NCBI GenBank assembly: GCA_028285205.1
Contig: JANQQA010000035.1
Coordinates: 1-44,280 of the forward strand
Length of the DNA: 44,280 nucleotides
Source of the DNA: Bythopirellula sp.
GTDB taxonomy: Bacteria; Planctomycetota; Planctomycetia; Pirellulales; Lacipirellulaceae
Reading direction: 5' to 3'
Of this stretch, positions 17,356 through 25,099 are shown piece after piece. Numbering within the stretch: position 1 is the first letter of the stretch; every line of letters starts with the position of its first letter. The translations under genes and the position numbers were made by a program. The notes below the pieces were generated by a model that searched no databases, was not told the DNA's origin, and saw only the letters and a list, made by a program, of their open reading frames with translations.

Positions 17356-17661
17356 ATGCGATACAGCTTGCGCTCGCTTCTGATATCCATTGGATTCCTG
17401 GCCTTTGCACTAACGTTTGCGAAGCTGTTCTACTCTTGGGCAGGCCCCGTTATTCCGGCCAGTTTGGTTCAACAACTGGAACCGGGACTTACTAAGGAAC
17501 AAGTTAGACGCCTGCTCGGAACTCCGACCGAAGCAGATGTCTCGATGTGGCGATACCAACGCATCACGAGTTCCTCTGCCGGTTTTTTCGATCTTTACTT
17601 CGACGAAAACGGAAAACTCGATTGGTACGATGACGAAAGCCACTTTCCTGGATTCCCATAA
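17356..17661 (+). CDS. Small membrane-anchored BamE/SmpA-like protein
   Basis: 101 residues if started at ATG 17356, which opens with MRYSLRSLLISIGFLAFALTF, a typical planctomycete N-terminal membrane segment. An earlier ATG at 17314 would overlap the exoribonuclease by 11 bases. After the anchor comes LEPGLTKEQVRRLLGTPTEADVSMWRY and later FFDLYFDENGKLDWY, the pattern of the SmpA/OmlA (BamE-like) fold. It is too short and isolated to assign to the outer-membrane assembly machine. Ends 30 bases before the RNase R start. Confidence 0.65.
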   Translation: MRYSLRSLLISIGFLAFALTFAKLFYSWAGPVIPASLVQQLEPGLTKEQVRRLLGTPTEADVSMWRYQRITSSSAGFFDLYFDENGKLDWYDDESHFPGFP

Positions 17662-17693
17662 CCTTCACCCCTCCCCCTTCATCCTTCCCCAAT
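17652..17693 (+). promoter_or_regulatory. G-free leader before the RNase R start
   Basis: 42 consecutive bases up to the A and T of the start codon contain no G at all; the 30 bases between the preceding stop and the RNase R ATG are pyrimidine-rich. No Shine-Dalgarno can exist here, so initiation must depend on an unstructured leader or on coupling to the upstream gene. Confidence 0.6.
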
Positions 17694-19947
17694 GTCTGAC
17701 CTCGACACCCTGATCCTCAAACACGTCAACGACCCCAACTACCGGCCGGTCAAGCCGAAGGTGATTGCCAAGCAGCTTGACTTCACCGACGACGATGTGT
17801 CGCGACTGAAGCGAACCATCAAGCGGCTCGTCAAAGACGGCAAGCTCGCCTATGGGCCAAGCCACCTGGTGTGCCCGGTCGCCGCAGAGCATCCCGCCTC
17901 CAAAGTCGGCAAGCCCGTCAAGGAAAAAAAGTCCAAGCACATCGTCGGTACGTTTCGTCGCGCGCAAGGCGGCTTCGGCTTTGTGCGGCCCGAAGATGCG
18001 ACCTCCGCCGATGGCCGCGATGCCGATATTTACGTGCCCGCCAACGCCGGTGGCGACGCGGCGAACGGCGATACCGTGCGCATCCGCCTCAGCGGCAAGC
18101 GTGGCCGCATGGGCAAACCGGAAGGACGCGTGATCGATGTTGTCCAGCGCGCGACCAATCGCTTCGTCGGCACTTACCTTGAGCAAGCCGGGATGGGACT
18201 GGTGCAAATCGACGGCAAGATTTTCAATGAGCCGGTTTACGTCGGCGACCCGGGTGCCAAAGGCGCGCAGCCCGACGACAAGGTCGTGATCGAGATGGTC
18301 CGCTTCCCCTCGCATGTCCGCGATGGCGAGGGCGTGATCGTCGATATCCTTGGCCAGCGCGGTCAGCCGGGCGTCGACACGCTGTCGATCATCTACGAGT
18401 TCAACCTGCCAGGCGAGTTCGATGAGGGCTCACTGGAAAACGCTCGCAAGCAGGCGGAGAAATTCGACGAGTCCATCGGTCCGCGCCGGCAAGATCTCAC
18501 CGACGAGACCGTAATCACAATCGACCCCGCCACCGCGCGCGACTTCGACGATGCGATTTCGCTAGAGCGAACGGAAAACGGTCATTGGCTGCTCGGCGTT
18601 CACATCGCGGACGTCTCGCATTTTGTGCGGCCCAACTCCGGTCTTGATCGCGAAGCGAAGAATCGGGCCACCAGTGTCTACCTGCCCGACCAAGTAATCC
18701 CGATGCTCCCCGAGATCATCTCCAACAACCTGGCCAGCCTACAGCCCGACAAAGTGCGTTACGCCATGACCGCGCGGATCGAGTTCACCGCCGAAGGCCA
18801 ACGCGTCGCGACGGATGTGTTCAAGTCGGCCATCAAAAGCTGTCGGCGGTTCACGTACGAAGAAGTCGATCAGTATCTCGCCGACCGCAGCGGTTGGAAG
18901 AAGAAAGTCACAGCGCCCGTTCATCGACTTCTAGGCGACATGCACGAGCTGGCGATGATGCTCCGGATGCGTCGCATGAAACGCGGCTCGCTGGAGCTGG
19001 CCATGCCGGAGCTCACCATCGACCTGAACAAAAACGGCCAGGTCACCGGCGCCCACCTGGAAGAAAACACCGAGAGCCATCAAATCATCGAGGAGTTCAT
19101 GCTGGCGGCCAACGAGGCGGTCGCCGAGATGCTGTTCGACAAGGGGCTGCTTTTCCTGCGTCGCGTGCATGGGGCACCTTCACCGCGGAAACTGAAGGCA
19201 CTCAACGAATTTGTGAAGGAACTGGGCCTAAAGACCGACGATCTCGCGTCGCGATTTGCGCTGCAAGATCTGCTCAGCGACGTGAAGGGCGATTCCCGCG
19301 AGCATGCCGTCAACTACTCGGTACTGCGGTCCATGCAGCGCGCGATCTACAGCCCTGAAGAGGAAGGCCACTTCGCCCTGGCAAGTGATTGTTACTGCCA
19401 TTTCACCTCGCCGATCCGTCGCTATCCCGATCTCACCGTGCATCGGCTGATCGACGCGGTGAATCGCGGCAAGCCGCCGGAGCAGCACATGGGCGAGTTG
19501 CTCACGTTGGGCGATCACTGCAGCGAGCGCGAACAGCGCGCGACCGACGCGGAGCGTGAACTCAACAAAGTCAAACTGCTCAATTACCTGGAAGACAAAG
19601 TCGGCACCCGGCTGGAGGGTGTCGTCACCGGAGTCGAGTCCTACGGCCTCTTCGTCACCGGAGTGGAACTGCCCGCCGAGGGCTTCGTCCACATCACCTC
19701 GCTGTCCGACGACTACTACAAATTCGACAAAGCGGGCCACGTCATCAAAGGCTTCCGCTCCGGCAACACCTACCGCCTCGGCGACCAGGTGACCGTCGCC
19801 GTCGCGTCGGTCGACGTCGAACGCCGCGAGCTCGATTTCCGTTTGATCAGCAAACAGGGCGGAGCGGAGCAAAAGCGGAACGCGGGAATTGGAAAGCGGA
19901 AGAAAGAGAAGCACCCCAACAAACGCGGACGGAAGAAGCGGCGTTAG
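17692..19947 (+). CDS. rnr: Ribonuclease R
   Basis: 751 residues. RNase R is a processive 3'-5' exoribonuclease that degrades structured RNA. Domains: N-terminal winged-helix-like segment (about 1-75), cold-shock domains (KHIVGTFRRAQGGFGFVRPED, about 83-105, and RFVGTYLEQAGMGLVQID), and the RNB catalytic domain (about 260-590). The RNB domain carries the metal-binding signature TIDPATARDFDDAISL (about 278-293) and HFTSPIRRYPDLTVHRLID (about 565-583). A C-terminal S1 domain follows (LEGVVTGVESYGLFVTG, about 642-720). The last 25 residues are very basic (KRKKEKHPNKRGRKKRR), as in many RNase R proteins. It follows the OB/HD nuclease and small membrane protein on the same strand. A convergent small gene lies downstream. 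Confidence 0.96.
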   Translation: MSDLDTLILKHVNDPNYRPVKPKVIAKQLDFTDDDVSRLKRTIKRLVKDGKLAYGPSHLVCPVAAEHPASKVGKPVKEKKSKHIVGTFRRAQGGFGFVRPEDATSADGRDADIYVPANAGGDAANGDTVRIRLSGKRGRMGKPEGRVIDVVQRATNRFVGTYLEQAGMGLVQIDGKIFNEPVYVGDPGAKGAQPDDKVVIEMVRFPSHVRDGEGVIVDILGQRGQPGVDTLSIIYEFNLPGEFDEGSLENARKQAEKFDESIGPRRQDLTDETVITIDPATARDFDDAISLERTENGHWLLGVHIADVSHFVRPNSGLDREAKNRATSVYLPDQVIPMLPEIISNNLASLQPDKVRYAMTARIEFTAEGQRVATDVFKSAIKSCRRFTYEEVDQYLADRSGWKKKVTAPVHRLLGDMHELAMMLRMRRMKRGSLELAMPELTIDLNKNGQVTGAHLEENTESHQIIEEFMLAANEAVAEMLFDKGLLFLRRVHGAPSPRKLKALNEFVKELGLKTDDLASRFALQDLLSDVKGDSREHAVNYSVLRSMQRAIYSPEEEGHFALASDCYCHFTSPIRRYPDLTVHRLIDAVNRGKPPEQHMGELLTLGDHCSEREQRATDAERELNKVKLLNYLEDKVGTRLEGVVTGVESYGLFVTGVELPAEGFVHITSLSDDYYKFDKAGHVIKGFRSGNTYRLGDQVTVAVASVDVERRELDFRLISKQGGAEQKRNAGIGKRKKEKHPNKRGRKKRR

Positions 19948-19998
19948 CCATCGCGCTACGCCTCGACGAAGTTCTCGGGTACCCTACCTTCACCAGTG

Positions 19999-20349
19999 TC
20001 ATCGCTGAAATTTCAGCTCTTGGAAGTGTAGTTTTACGACCCAGGGTTTGGATTGGCGACCAACGGAAAATGTCAAAACGGCAGAGTAGTGATTACCCTC
20101 GTTTTGACAGTCGATAGCAGCCAATTCTTGAATGGCGCTATCGCCGAGGTCAATTCTTGACGACTCGAAATAGGAAACGCCCTCGAACGTTATGTCCGCT
20201 GGAATGTAGCGTTCCTCGCTGGTTATGTACTGATCAAGCGAAAGGCAGACAGTCCGGGCTTCGAAATCGTAGTGCAACGACGTAGCAAGTTCGTGGTGAA
20301 TATTGAGCTGACGAACCTTGTTGAGCACGGGGTCGATCGGATGAGTCAT
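19999..20349 (-). CDS. Small uncharacterised protein
   Basis: 116 residues from ATG 20349; an upstream ATG at 20385 is in frame. No family recognised. The chain begins MTHPIDPVLNKVRQLNIHHEL and looks like a single beta-rich domain (ARTVCLSLDQYI, ADITFEGVSYFESSRIDL, YSAVLTFSVG, PWVVKLHFQELKF). It has no signal peptide, membrane segment or catalytic pattern. It is convergent with rnr and lies just outside the left repeat of the retron cassette, on the opposite strand. It is therefore not clearly part of that cassette. The beta-sheet pattern resembles small immunity-like or DUF proteins, but I make no claim. Confidence 0.55.
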   Translation of the reverse strand: MTHPIDPVLNKVRQLNIHHELATSLHYDFEARTVCLSLDQYITSEERYIPADITFEGVSYFESSRIDLGDSAIQELAAIDCQNEGNHYSAVLTFSVGRQSKPWVVKLHFQELKFQR

Positions 20350-20477
20350 AGGTTTGTAGCGTGCGTGCTGCCTATCGTAACGCACGTCCTTCCCGGCTCA
20401 CGTTTAGGTGCATCGCACAATCGTTGCACATGCCCACTATACTGCATCATCATTCCTTCTCGCCAACATGCACGGGC

Positions 20478-20554
20478 TTACCACAGAGGACACAGAGGTG
20501 CGCAGAGGAACCTAGAGAACACTCTGTGTACCTCCGTGTCCTCCGTGGTGGTTC
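20478..20554. repeat. Long imperfect inverted repeat (CACAGAGGACACAGAGG family)
   Basis: TTACCACAGAGGACACAGAG (from 20478) can pair with CTCCGTGTCCTCCGTGGTGG (up to 20552) around a short A/G-rich loop, giving a ~30-base imperfect stem. Sequences of this general type are frequent intergenic elements in planctomycete and other genomes. Only the right arm recurs after the reverse transcriptase gene, as the start of the right direct repeat. Confidence 0.7.
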
Positions 20555-20635
20555 ATTCTAACAGCTAAATCGCTCGAATCTGGCTATCCGCAGTGCATTC
20601 GCTCGCGCCTCTAGCTGCCGCTATCAAAACCGCTA
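20521..20635. repeat. Left direct repeat flanking the retron cassette
   Basis: 115 bases beginning ACTCTGTGTACCTCCGTGTC and ending CAAAACCGCTA align without gaps to 21816-21930, with 18 mismatches (84% identity) at a constant offset of 1295 bases. The first 60 bases differ at only four positions. The reverse transcriptase gene and its upstream structured region lie wholly between the copies. Confidence 0.85.
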
Positions 20636-20639
20636 CACT
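20634..20639 (+). promoter_or_regulatory. Possible -10 element for the retron cassette
   Basis: TACACT at the right edge of the left repeat corresponds position for position to TAGAAT (21929-21934) in the right repeat, which stands 32 bases before the gcvT start. If these are -10 elements, the repeat duplicated a promoter, one copy driving the retron and one gcvT. No clear -35 is seen in either copy. Confidence 0.25.
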
Positions 20640-20698
20640 GATTACTTGCCTTGGTGGTGCGATTGCACAGGGCGATGTTTCGTCGTCCGCGGCTAAAA

Positions 20699-20820
20699 GT
20701 TTGGCCGTGAAAACGAGTGGTATTATTTGCGTCTAGCGCCACAAATAATGCCAAAAGTAAGGCATTGGGGGCGGGGCAATTGCCCTGCCCCACTTTTCGC
20801 TTACAACCACGCGTCCAAAC
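20699..20820 (+). ncRNA. Candidate retron msr/msd RNA
   Basis: The stretch just upstream of the reverse transcriptase is unusually structured. End arms GTTTGGCCGTG (20699-20709) and CACGCGTCCAAAC (20808-20820) can pair imperfectly, as a1/a2 do in retrons. Inside is a 12-base stem, TGGTATTATTTG (20718-20729) with CAAATAATGCCA (20742-20753). A G/C-rich palindrome follows, GGGGCGGGGCAA (20768-20779) with TTGCCCTGCCCC (20780-20791), flanked by AAAAGT and ACTTTT (20753-20758, 20792-20797). One hairpin near the 5' end and one long hairpin near the 3' end fit an msr-msd layout. The exact ends and the branching G are not certain. Confidence 0.45.
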
Positions 20821-20823
20821 GCC

Positions 20824-21774
20824 ATGCTCGACTGGCTCCTCTCCATTGTTGGCCTCAATCGCGGCTTCGGCGTCGCCGAAGTGGCCCGCCGCTTGGACAT
20901 ATCTCCTGAGGAGTTGCATTCCGTTGAGCCGTCGTACCACCAGTTCTCAATCCCAAAACGCTCCGGCGGTAGGCGAACCATCAATGCTCCAAGTGATGAA
21001 CTAAAGAAGCTGCAGCGAGCAATTCTTCACTTGCTGTTGGCACGACTAAAGACTCACCACGCGGCAGTGGGCTTCGAGCCGGGTGAGTCTTTTGTAACCA
21101 ATGCAGCACGCCACTGCGGTAAAGCAATCGTCGTCCACTTCGACCTCTGGAACTTCTTCCCTTCGACCTCAGCTGAGCGAGTCCACCGATACTTTCGCAG
21201 AATCGGGTGGAATCGTCAGGCAGCTCGCCTTCTCACAAAGTTGGTGACATGGAACGGCCAGTTGCCGCAGGGAGCGCCAACAAGTCCACGATTGAGCAAT
21301 CTGGTGAACTATCGGCTCGACGTACGATTGTCGCAGCTCTGCGATGGCTATCACGCGACGTACACGCGCTACGCCGACGACATTACGATCTCGCTCGACA
21401 ACGAACACTACGACCTACACCCGCTCATTGCCGCTGTAATCGCCATTCTACGATCGGAAGGCTACGAGCCTCACCTGCGCAAGAAGTTCAGCGTCCGTCG
21501 ACAGCATCACCAACAACGCGTAACTGGACTGGTCGTAAACGATAGAGTCAATCTGTCACGAGAAACACGGCGCTGGTTACGTGCGGTCGAACACCGTGTG
21601 AAGCTGCAGCAGTCTAGCGAGTCCAGCGACGAACAACACAAGAAGCCAACACTATCATTGGCACAACTCGACGGCTGGCGTGGGCTCGTGAAAATCGTTG
21701 AAGATCAACGCGATTCCGAGCGTGTAGTCGGGAGGGAGGGCGCGCAGCGTAGCGCACGTCATCGCGGGCATTGA
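20824..21774 (+). CDS. Retron-type reverse transcriptase
   Basis: 316 residues, the normal length for retron RTs, with no maturase or endonuclease domain. Motifs in order: KRSGGRRTINAPSDELKKLQ (about 45-64), the retron-specific NAARH (93-97, NAxxH), motif A FDLWNFFPST (106-115), LPQGAPTSPRLSN (147-159), the catalytic YADD (183-186) in YTRYADDITIS, and the retron-specific VTG (233-235) followed by LVVNDRVNLSRETRRWLR. NAxxH and VTG set it apart from group II intron and DGR enzymes. The last ~45 residues (after LDGWRGLVKIV) become poor in recognisable pattern and may be read-through into intergenic sequence. It would reverse-transcribe a linked ncRNA into msDNA; retrons commonly act in anti-phage defence. 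No effector gene is seen next to it. Confidence 0.88.
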   Translation: MLDWLLSIVGLNRGFGVAEVARRLDISPEELHSVEPSYHQFSIPKRSGGRRTINAPSDELKKLQRAILHLLLARLKTHHAAVGFEPGESFVTNAARHCGKAIVVHFDLWNFFPSTSAERVHRYFRRIGWNRQAARLLTKLVTWNGQLPQGAPTSPRLSNLVNYRLDVRLSQLCDGYHATYTRYADDITISLDNEHYDLHPLIAAVIAILRSEGYEPHLRKKFSVRRQHHQQRVTGLVVNDRVNLSRETRRWLRAVEHRVKLQQSSESSDEQHKKPTLSLAQLDGWRGLVKIVEDQRDSERVVGREGAQRSARHRGH

Positions 21775-21781
21775 CTATTCC

Positions 21782-21808
21782 GGTGCGTTCCACTTCGTTA
21801 CACGCACC
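21782..21808 (+). terminator. Hairpin after the reverse transcriptase
   Basis: GGTGCGT (21782-21788) and ACGCACC (21802-21808) form a perfect 7-base stem with a 13-base loop, starting eight bases after the RT stop and just before the right direct repeat. No U-tract follows, so an intrinsic terminator is uncertain. Confidence 0.35.
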
Positions 21809-21815
21809 CTACAGT

Positions 21816-21930
21816 ACTCTGTGTACCTCCGTGTCCTCTGTGGTGATTCATTCTAGCATCTAAATCGCTCGAATCTGGCCGTCGGCAGTGCGTTTGCTCT
21901 CGCCCCTAGAACCCCGCACCAAAACCGCTA
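21816..21930. repeat. Right direct repeat flanking the retron cassette
   Basis: Gap-free partner of 20521-20635 (97 of 115 positions identical). It ends 36 bases before the gcvT start codon, so it includes or abuts the gcvT promoter. Only the right arm of the CACAGAGG-type hairpin is present here. Confidence 0.85.
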
Positions 21931-21966
21931 GAATACAGCATTTGCACAATTCGACGGATCGTACAG

Positions 21967-23088
21967 ATGCCTTCTACCGACCAACTCGCCAAGACGCCGC
22001 TACACGACTGGCACGCTGACCACGGAGCCCGGATGGTCGACTTTGCCGGCTGGTCGATGCCGGTGCAGTACACCTCGATCGTCGAGGAACACAAGGCTAC
22101 GCGGGAAGCGGTCGGGCTGTTCGACATCTCGCACATGGGCCGGATTCTATTTGACGGCCCCGACGTCGCGCCGTTTCTCGATCGGCTGACGACCCGCTCG
22201 GTCGCCGACATGCAGCCGCAGCAGATTCGTTACTCACTGATGTGTAACGACGCGGGCGGCGTGCTCGACGACATACTGGTCTATCGCCCCGTCCTCCGCG
22301 AAGAACAACCGGCCGGGTTTGGGTTGGTGGTCAACGCCAGCAACCGCGAGAAGATCCTCGCCTGGCTGCAAGAGCACGTCGGCGACTTTCACGTCGAGAT
22401 CAACGACAAGACGCACGAGTATTCGATGATCGCCGTGCAGGGCCCCAAGGCGATCGAAGTTGTCGATCCGTTCACCGACGAAGAACTTACGTCGATGCGT
22501 TACTACACCGGACGGCTAATTGAACTGGCCGGCGTGGAGTGTTTCGTCAGCCGCACCGGCTACACCGGCGAAGACGGCATCGAACTGGTTTGCGACGGTG
22601 ATAAAATACTGGGCATTTGGGAACAACTCGTTTCGGCTGCCGATCGAGTTGATGGCCGACCGGTCGGACTGGCCGCCCGCGACACGTTGCGGCTGGAAGC
22701 AGGAATGCCGCTCTACGGACACGAACTGCTCGAGTCGATCAATCCGGTCGAAGCGCAACTCGATTTCGCCGTCAATCTGCGCGACCGAGAGTTTGTGGGC
22801 AAGGCGGCGATCGAGGAGTTCCATCGCGACAGCCACCAACGCGTGCGGGTGGGCCTGCAGTTGGACGGCCGTCGCGTGCCGAGAGAAGATTGCAAGCTAC
22901 TCCGCTGCGACGAAGAAGTCGGCGTGGTGACCAGCGGAACGTTTTCGCCATCGTTCAATCACCCAATCGCGATGGGCTACGTCAAACCGACGGTCGCTGC
23001 CCTGGGCACAACGCTCGACGTCGATATTCGCGGTCAACAGCATCCAGCAACGATTGTTCCGCTGCCGTTTTATCAGCGAGGAAAGTAG
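21967..23088 (+). CDS. gcvT: Aminomethyltransferase (glycine cleavage T protein)
   Basis: 373 residues. T protein moves the methylene group from the lipoyl-bound aminomethyl intermediate on GcvH to tetrahydrofolate, releasing ammonia. The sequence shows [29 protein letters not shown] at the N-terminus, [59 protein letters not shown] and a C-terminal [21 protein letters not shown] barrel. Full length for the family. First gene of the gcv operon; no glycine riboswitch is visible upstream, where the retron repeat lies instead. Confidence 0.96.
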   Translation: MPSTDQLAKTPLHDWHADHGARMVDFAGWSMPVQYTSIVEEHKATREAVGLFDISHMGRILFDGPDVAPFLDRLTTRSVADMQPQQIRYSLMCNDAGGVLDDILVYRPVLREEQPAGFGLVVNASNREKILAWLQEHVGDFHVEINDKTHEYSMIAVQGPKAIEVVDPFTDEELTSMRYYTGRLIELAGVECFVSRTGYTGEDGIELVCDGDKILGIWEQLVSAADRVDGRPVGLAARDTLRLEAGMPLYGHELLESINPVEAQLDFAVNLRDREFVGKAAIEEFHRDSHQRVRVGLQLDGRRVPREDCKLLRCDEEVGVVTSGTFSPSFNHPIAMGYVKPTVAALGTTLDVDIRGQQHPATIVPLPFYQRGK

Positions 23089-23168
23089 CACACCCGAAGT
23101 AGCCGGTGGGCCACGCCCTCCGCCCTGCAAAAAACACAAGCCAGACACTGCCGTCCGCCGACAACATG

Positions 23169-23187
23169 CGGACCGCGTGGCGGTCCG
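23169..23187 (+). promoter_or_regulatory. Perfect 8-base hairpin before the gcvH ribosome site
   Basis: CGGACCGC (23169-23176), triloop GTG, GCGGTCCG (23180-23187), followed four bases later by GGGGAG, the gcvH Shine-Dalgarno. In the gcvT-gcvH mRNA it would be a very stable stem next to the ribosome site, possibly tuning GcvH output or protecting processed mRNA. Confidence 0.5.
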
Positions 23188-23206
23188 GCTGGGGAGATAA
23201 TTGATC

Positions 23207-23608
23207 ATGGTGAAACCCGAAGAACTACTGTATGCCAAGACTCACGAGTGGATCTCCGTCGCTGAGGAAGGCGGCGACAAAGTGGCGACGTTGGGGATTT
23301 CGGCCTTCGCCGTCGAAGCGCTGACCGACTTAGTTTACATCGACCTGCCTGCGGTCGGTCGCCAGGTCGAAGCCGAGCAGCCGTTCTGTGAAGTCGAGTC
23401 AGTCAAGGCGGTTAGTGATATCTACTCGCCGGTCGCCGGCGAGGTGATCGCCGTGAACGAAACGCTCCCCGACAATCTGGAAATCCTCGGCGAGGACCCG
23501 TACGAACAGGGTTGGATCGCCAAAATCAAAATCACCGATGAAGCAGGTTTAGGCGAACTGCTTGATCACGCAGCGTACGAAAAACTTTGTAGCGAAGAAG
23601 CTCACTAA
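23207..23608 (+). CDS. gcvH: Glycine cleavage H protein
   Basis: 133 residues from ATG 23207, with GGGGAG ten bases upstream; a TTG at 23201 is too close to that site. H protein is the lipoyl carrier that shuttles the aminomethyl group between P, T and L proteins. It shows LLYAKTHEWISV, DLVYIDLPAVGRQVEAEQPFCEVESVKAVSDIYSPV, where the Lys in ESVKA is the lipoylated residue, and LGEDPYEQGWIAKIK. Normal length. The LipM-like gene at the end of this operon probably supplies its cofactor. Confidence 0.96.
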   Translation: MVKPEELLYAKTHEWISVAEEGGDKVATLGISAFAVEALTDLVYIDLPAVGRQVEAEQPFCEVESVKAVSDIYSPVAGEVIAVNETLPDNLEILGEDPYEQGWIAKIKITDEAGLGELLDHAAYEKLCSEEAH

Positions 23609-23697
23609 AGCGGAAACGGGAAAGCCGAAAGCGGATTGCAGATCGCGATCGACTTCCATTAACAGTACACCGCTCTCCGCCTTCCACATTCCGCTTT
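23607..23697. repeat. Inverted repeat in the gcvH-gcvPA gap
   Basis: AAAGCGGAA (23607-23615, starting within the gcvH stop) and TTCCGCTTT (23689-23697, eight bases before the gcvPA start) are exact reverse complements. GAAAGCGGA recurs between them near 23627. The arms span nearly the whole gap and could hold the gcvPA start next to a stem. Confidence 0.55.
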
Positions 23698-23704
23698 TGT
23701 CTCT

Positions 23705-25099
23705 ATGCCTTACCTCTACAACACACCTGAAGACCAACAAGCGATGCTCGAAGCGATCGGCGCAAGCTCGATCGACGAGTTGTTTGATCCGATTCCCGAG
23801 TCGCTGAAGCTCGATCGGCCTTTGGACTTGCCGCCGGCGCTGTCGGAGATGGAATTGGATCAGCACCTGCGCGAGCTTGCCGCTAAGAACGCGAACACTG
23901 GGAACTCGGTCTGTTTCTTGGGCGGCGGTTGCTACGATCACTTCGTGCCCGCCGTCGTTGACACGATTGGCTCGCGGAGCGAGTTCTATACGTCATACAC
24001 GCCGTACCAGGCGGAAGCGAGTCAAGGCAACCTGCAAGTCGTGTTCGAATATCAGTCGATGATCACAAGGCTGACCGGCATGGATGTGTCTAACGCCAGC
24101 CTCTACGACGGAGCAAGTTCCGCCGCGGAAGCCGTGCTGATGGCGATCAGCTGCACCCGCCGCCATGGCAAGGTGATCGTCCCAGCAAGTTTGCATCCGG
24201 AGTACCGGCTCACGATTTCGACATACCTCGAGAACCTCGACGCGGAAGTCGTCGAGTTGGAAACGCCCGCAGGCGTGATCGACGTCGAGCAGCTTACCGC
24301 CGCCATCGACGACACGACGGCGGCAGTTGTCTTGCAGCAGCCCAACTTCTTCGGCTGCATCGAAGATGCGCAGTCAGTGGCCAACGCGGCGAAAGAAGCC
24401 GGCGCGCTGCTGATCACCGCATTCGACCCCATCAGTCTCGGCATCCTCGCCCGTCCTGGTGACTACGGCACCAACATCGCCGTGGCCGAGGGTCACACGC
24501 TTGGCACGCCCATGTCGTATGGCGGTCCCTACCTGGGCATCATGGCGTGCGATAAGAACTTGGTGCGCCGCATGCCGGGTCGCATCGCTGGCGAGACAGT
24601 GGATCGACATGGCAATCGCTGCTTCGTACTTACGATGCAGACCCGCGAACAACACATCCGCCGCGAAAAAGCGACCAGCAACATCTGCAGCAACCAGGGC
24701 CTGTTTGCACTGCGGGCGACCGCCTACCTCTCGCAACTCGGTCCGCAAGGTCTACGCGAAACGGCGAACCTCTGCCTGCAGAAGTCCCGCTACGCGGCCG
24801 AGCAACTGTGCGAGCAGGAACGGTTCTCGCTAGCGTTCGACCAACCGACATTCAAAGAATTTGTCATCCGCGACGCGGACAACGACGTGGAAGGGCTGCT
24901 GCGATCGGCGGAGCAGCAAGGTTTCCTGGCCGGCGTGCCACTCGGTCAATGGTATCCGGAAATGGCGGATTGTTTCTTGGTTGCCGTCACCGAGAAACGA
25001 ACGAAAGCGGAAATCGACCAACTCGTCGATGCGCTTGCCCAAGAGAAAAACAACCGCCAAGGACGCCAAGAGCACCAGGCGGAGACGGTACAACACTAA
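23705..25099 (+). CDS. gcvPA: Glycine dehydrogenase (decarboxylating) subunit 1
   Basis: 464 residues. N-terminal half of the split P protein, a PLP enzyme that decarboxylates glycine with GcvPB. Recognisable by MPYLYNTPEDQQAMLEAIG, SFLGGGCYDH-type VCFLGGGCYDHFVPAVV, YTPYQAEASQGNLQVVFEYQSMI, YDGASSAAEAVLMA, SYGGPYLGIMAC and EQHIRREKATSNICSNQGL. The last ~18 residues (KNNRQGRQEHQAETVQH) are encoded by one arm of an intergenic-type inverted repeat, so the C-terminus has been extended into repeat sequence. The leader has no Shine-Dalgarno and is C/T-rich. Confidence 0.95.
   Translation: MPYLYNTPEDQQAMLEAIGASSIDELFDPIPESLKLDRPLDLPPALSEMELDQHLRELAAKNANTGNSVCFLGGGCYDHFVPAVVDTIGSRSEFYTSYTPYQAEASQGNLQVVFEYQSMITRLTGMDVSNASLYDGASSAAEAVLMAISCTRRHGKVIVPASLHPEYRLTISTYLENLDAEVVELETPAGVIDVEQLTAAIDDTTAAVVLQQPNFFGCIEDAQSVANAAKEAGALLITAFDPISLGILARPGDYGTNIAVAEGHTLGTPMSYGGPYLGIMACDKNLVRRMPGRIAGETVDRHGNRCFVLTMQTREQHIRREKATSNICSNQGLFALRATAYLSQLGPQGLRETANLCLQKSRYAAEQLCEQERFSLAFDQPTFKEFVIRDADNDVEGLLRSAEQQGFLAGVPLGQWYPEMADCFLVAVTEKRTKAEIDQLVDALAQEKNNRQGRQEHQAETVQH

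Noticed and set aside
20824..21774. Group II intron maturase or diversity-generating retroelement RT
   Set aside because: No maturase or endonuclease domain and no intron boundaries. The motif is LPQGAPTSP, not the DGR-type SQ form, and the retron motifs NAxxH and VTG are present.
21775..21966. Glycine riboswitch upstream of gcvT
   Set aside because: The region is filled by the RT hairpin and right direct repeat; I saw no conserved glycine aptamer core.
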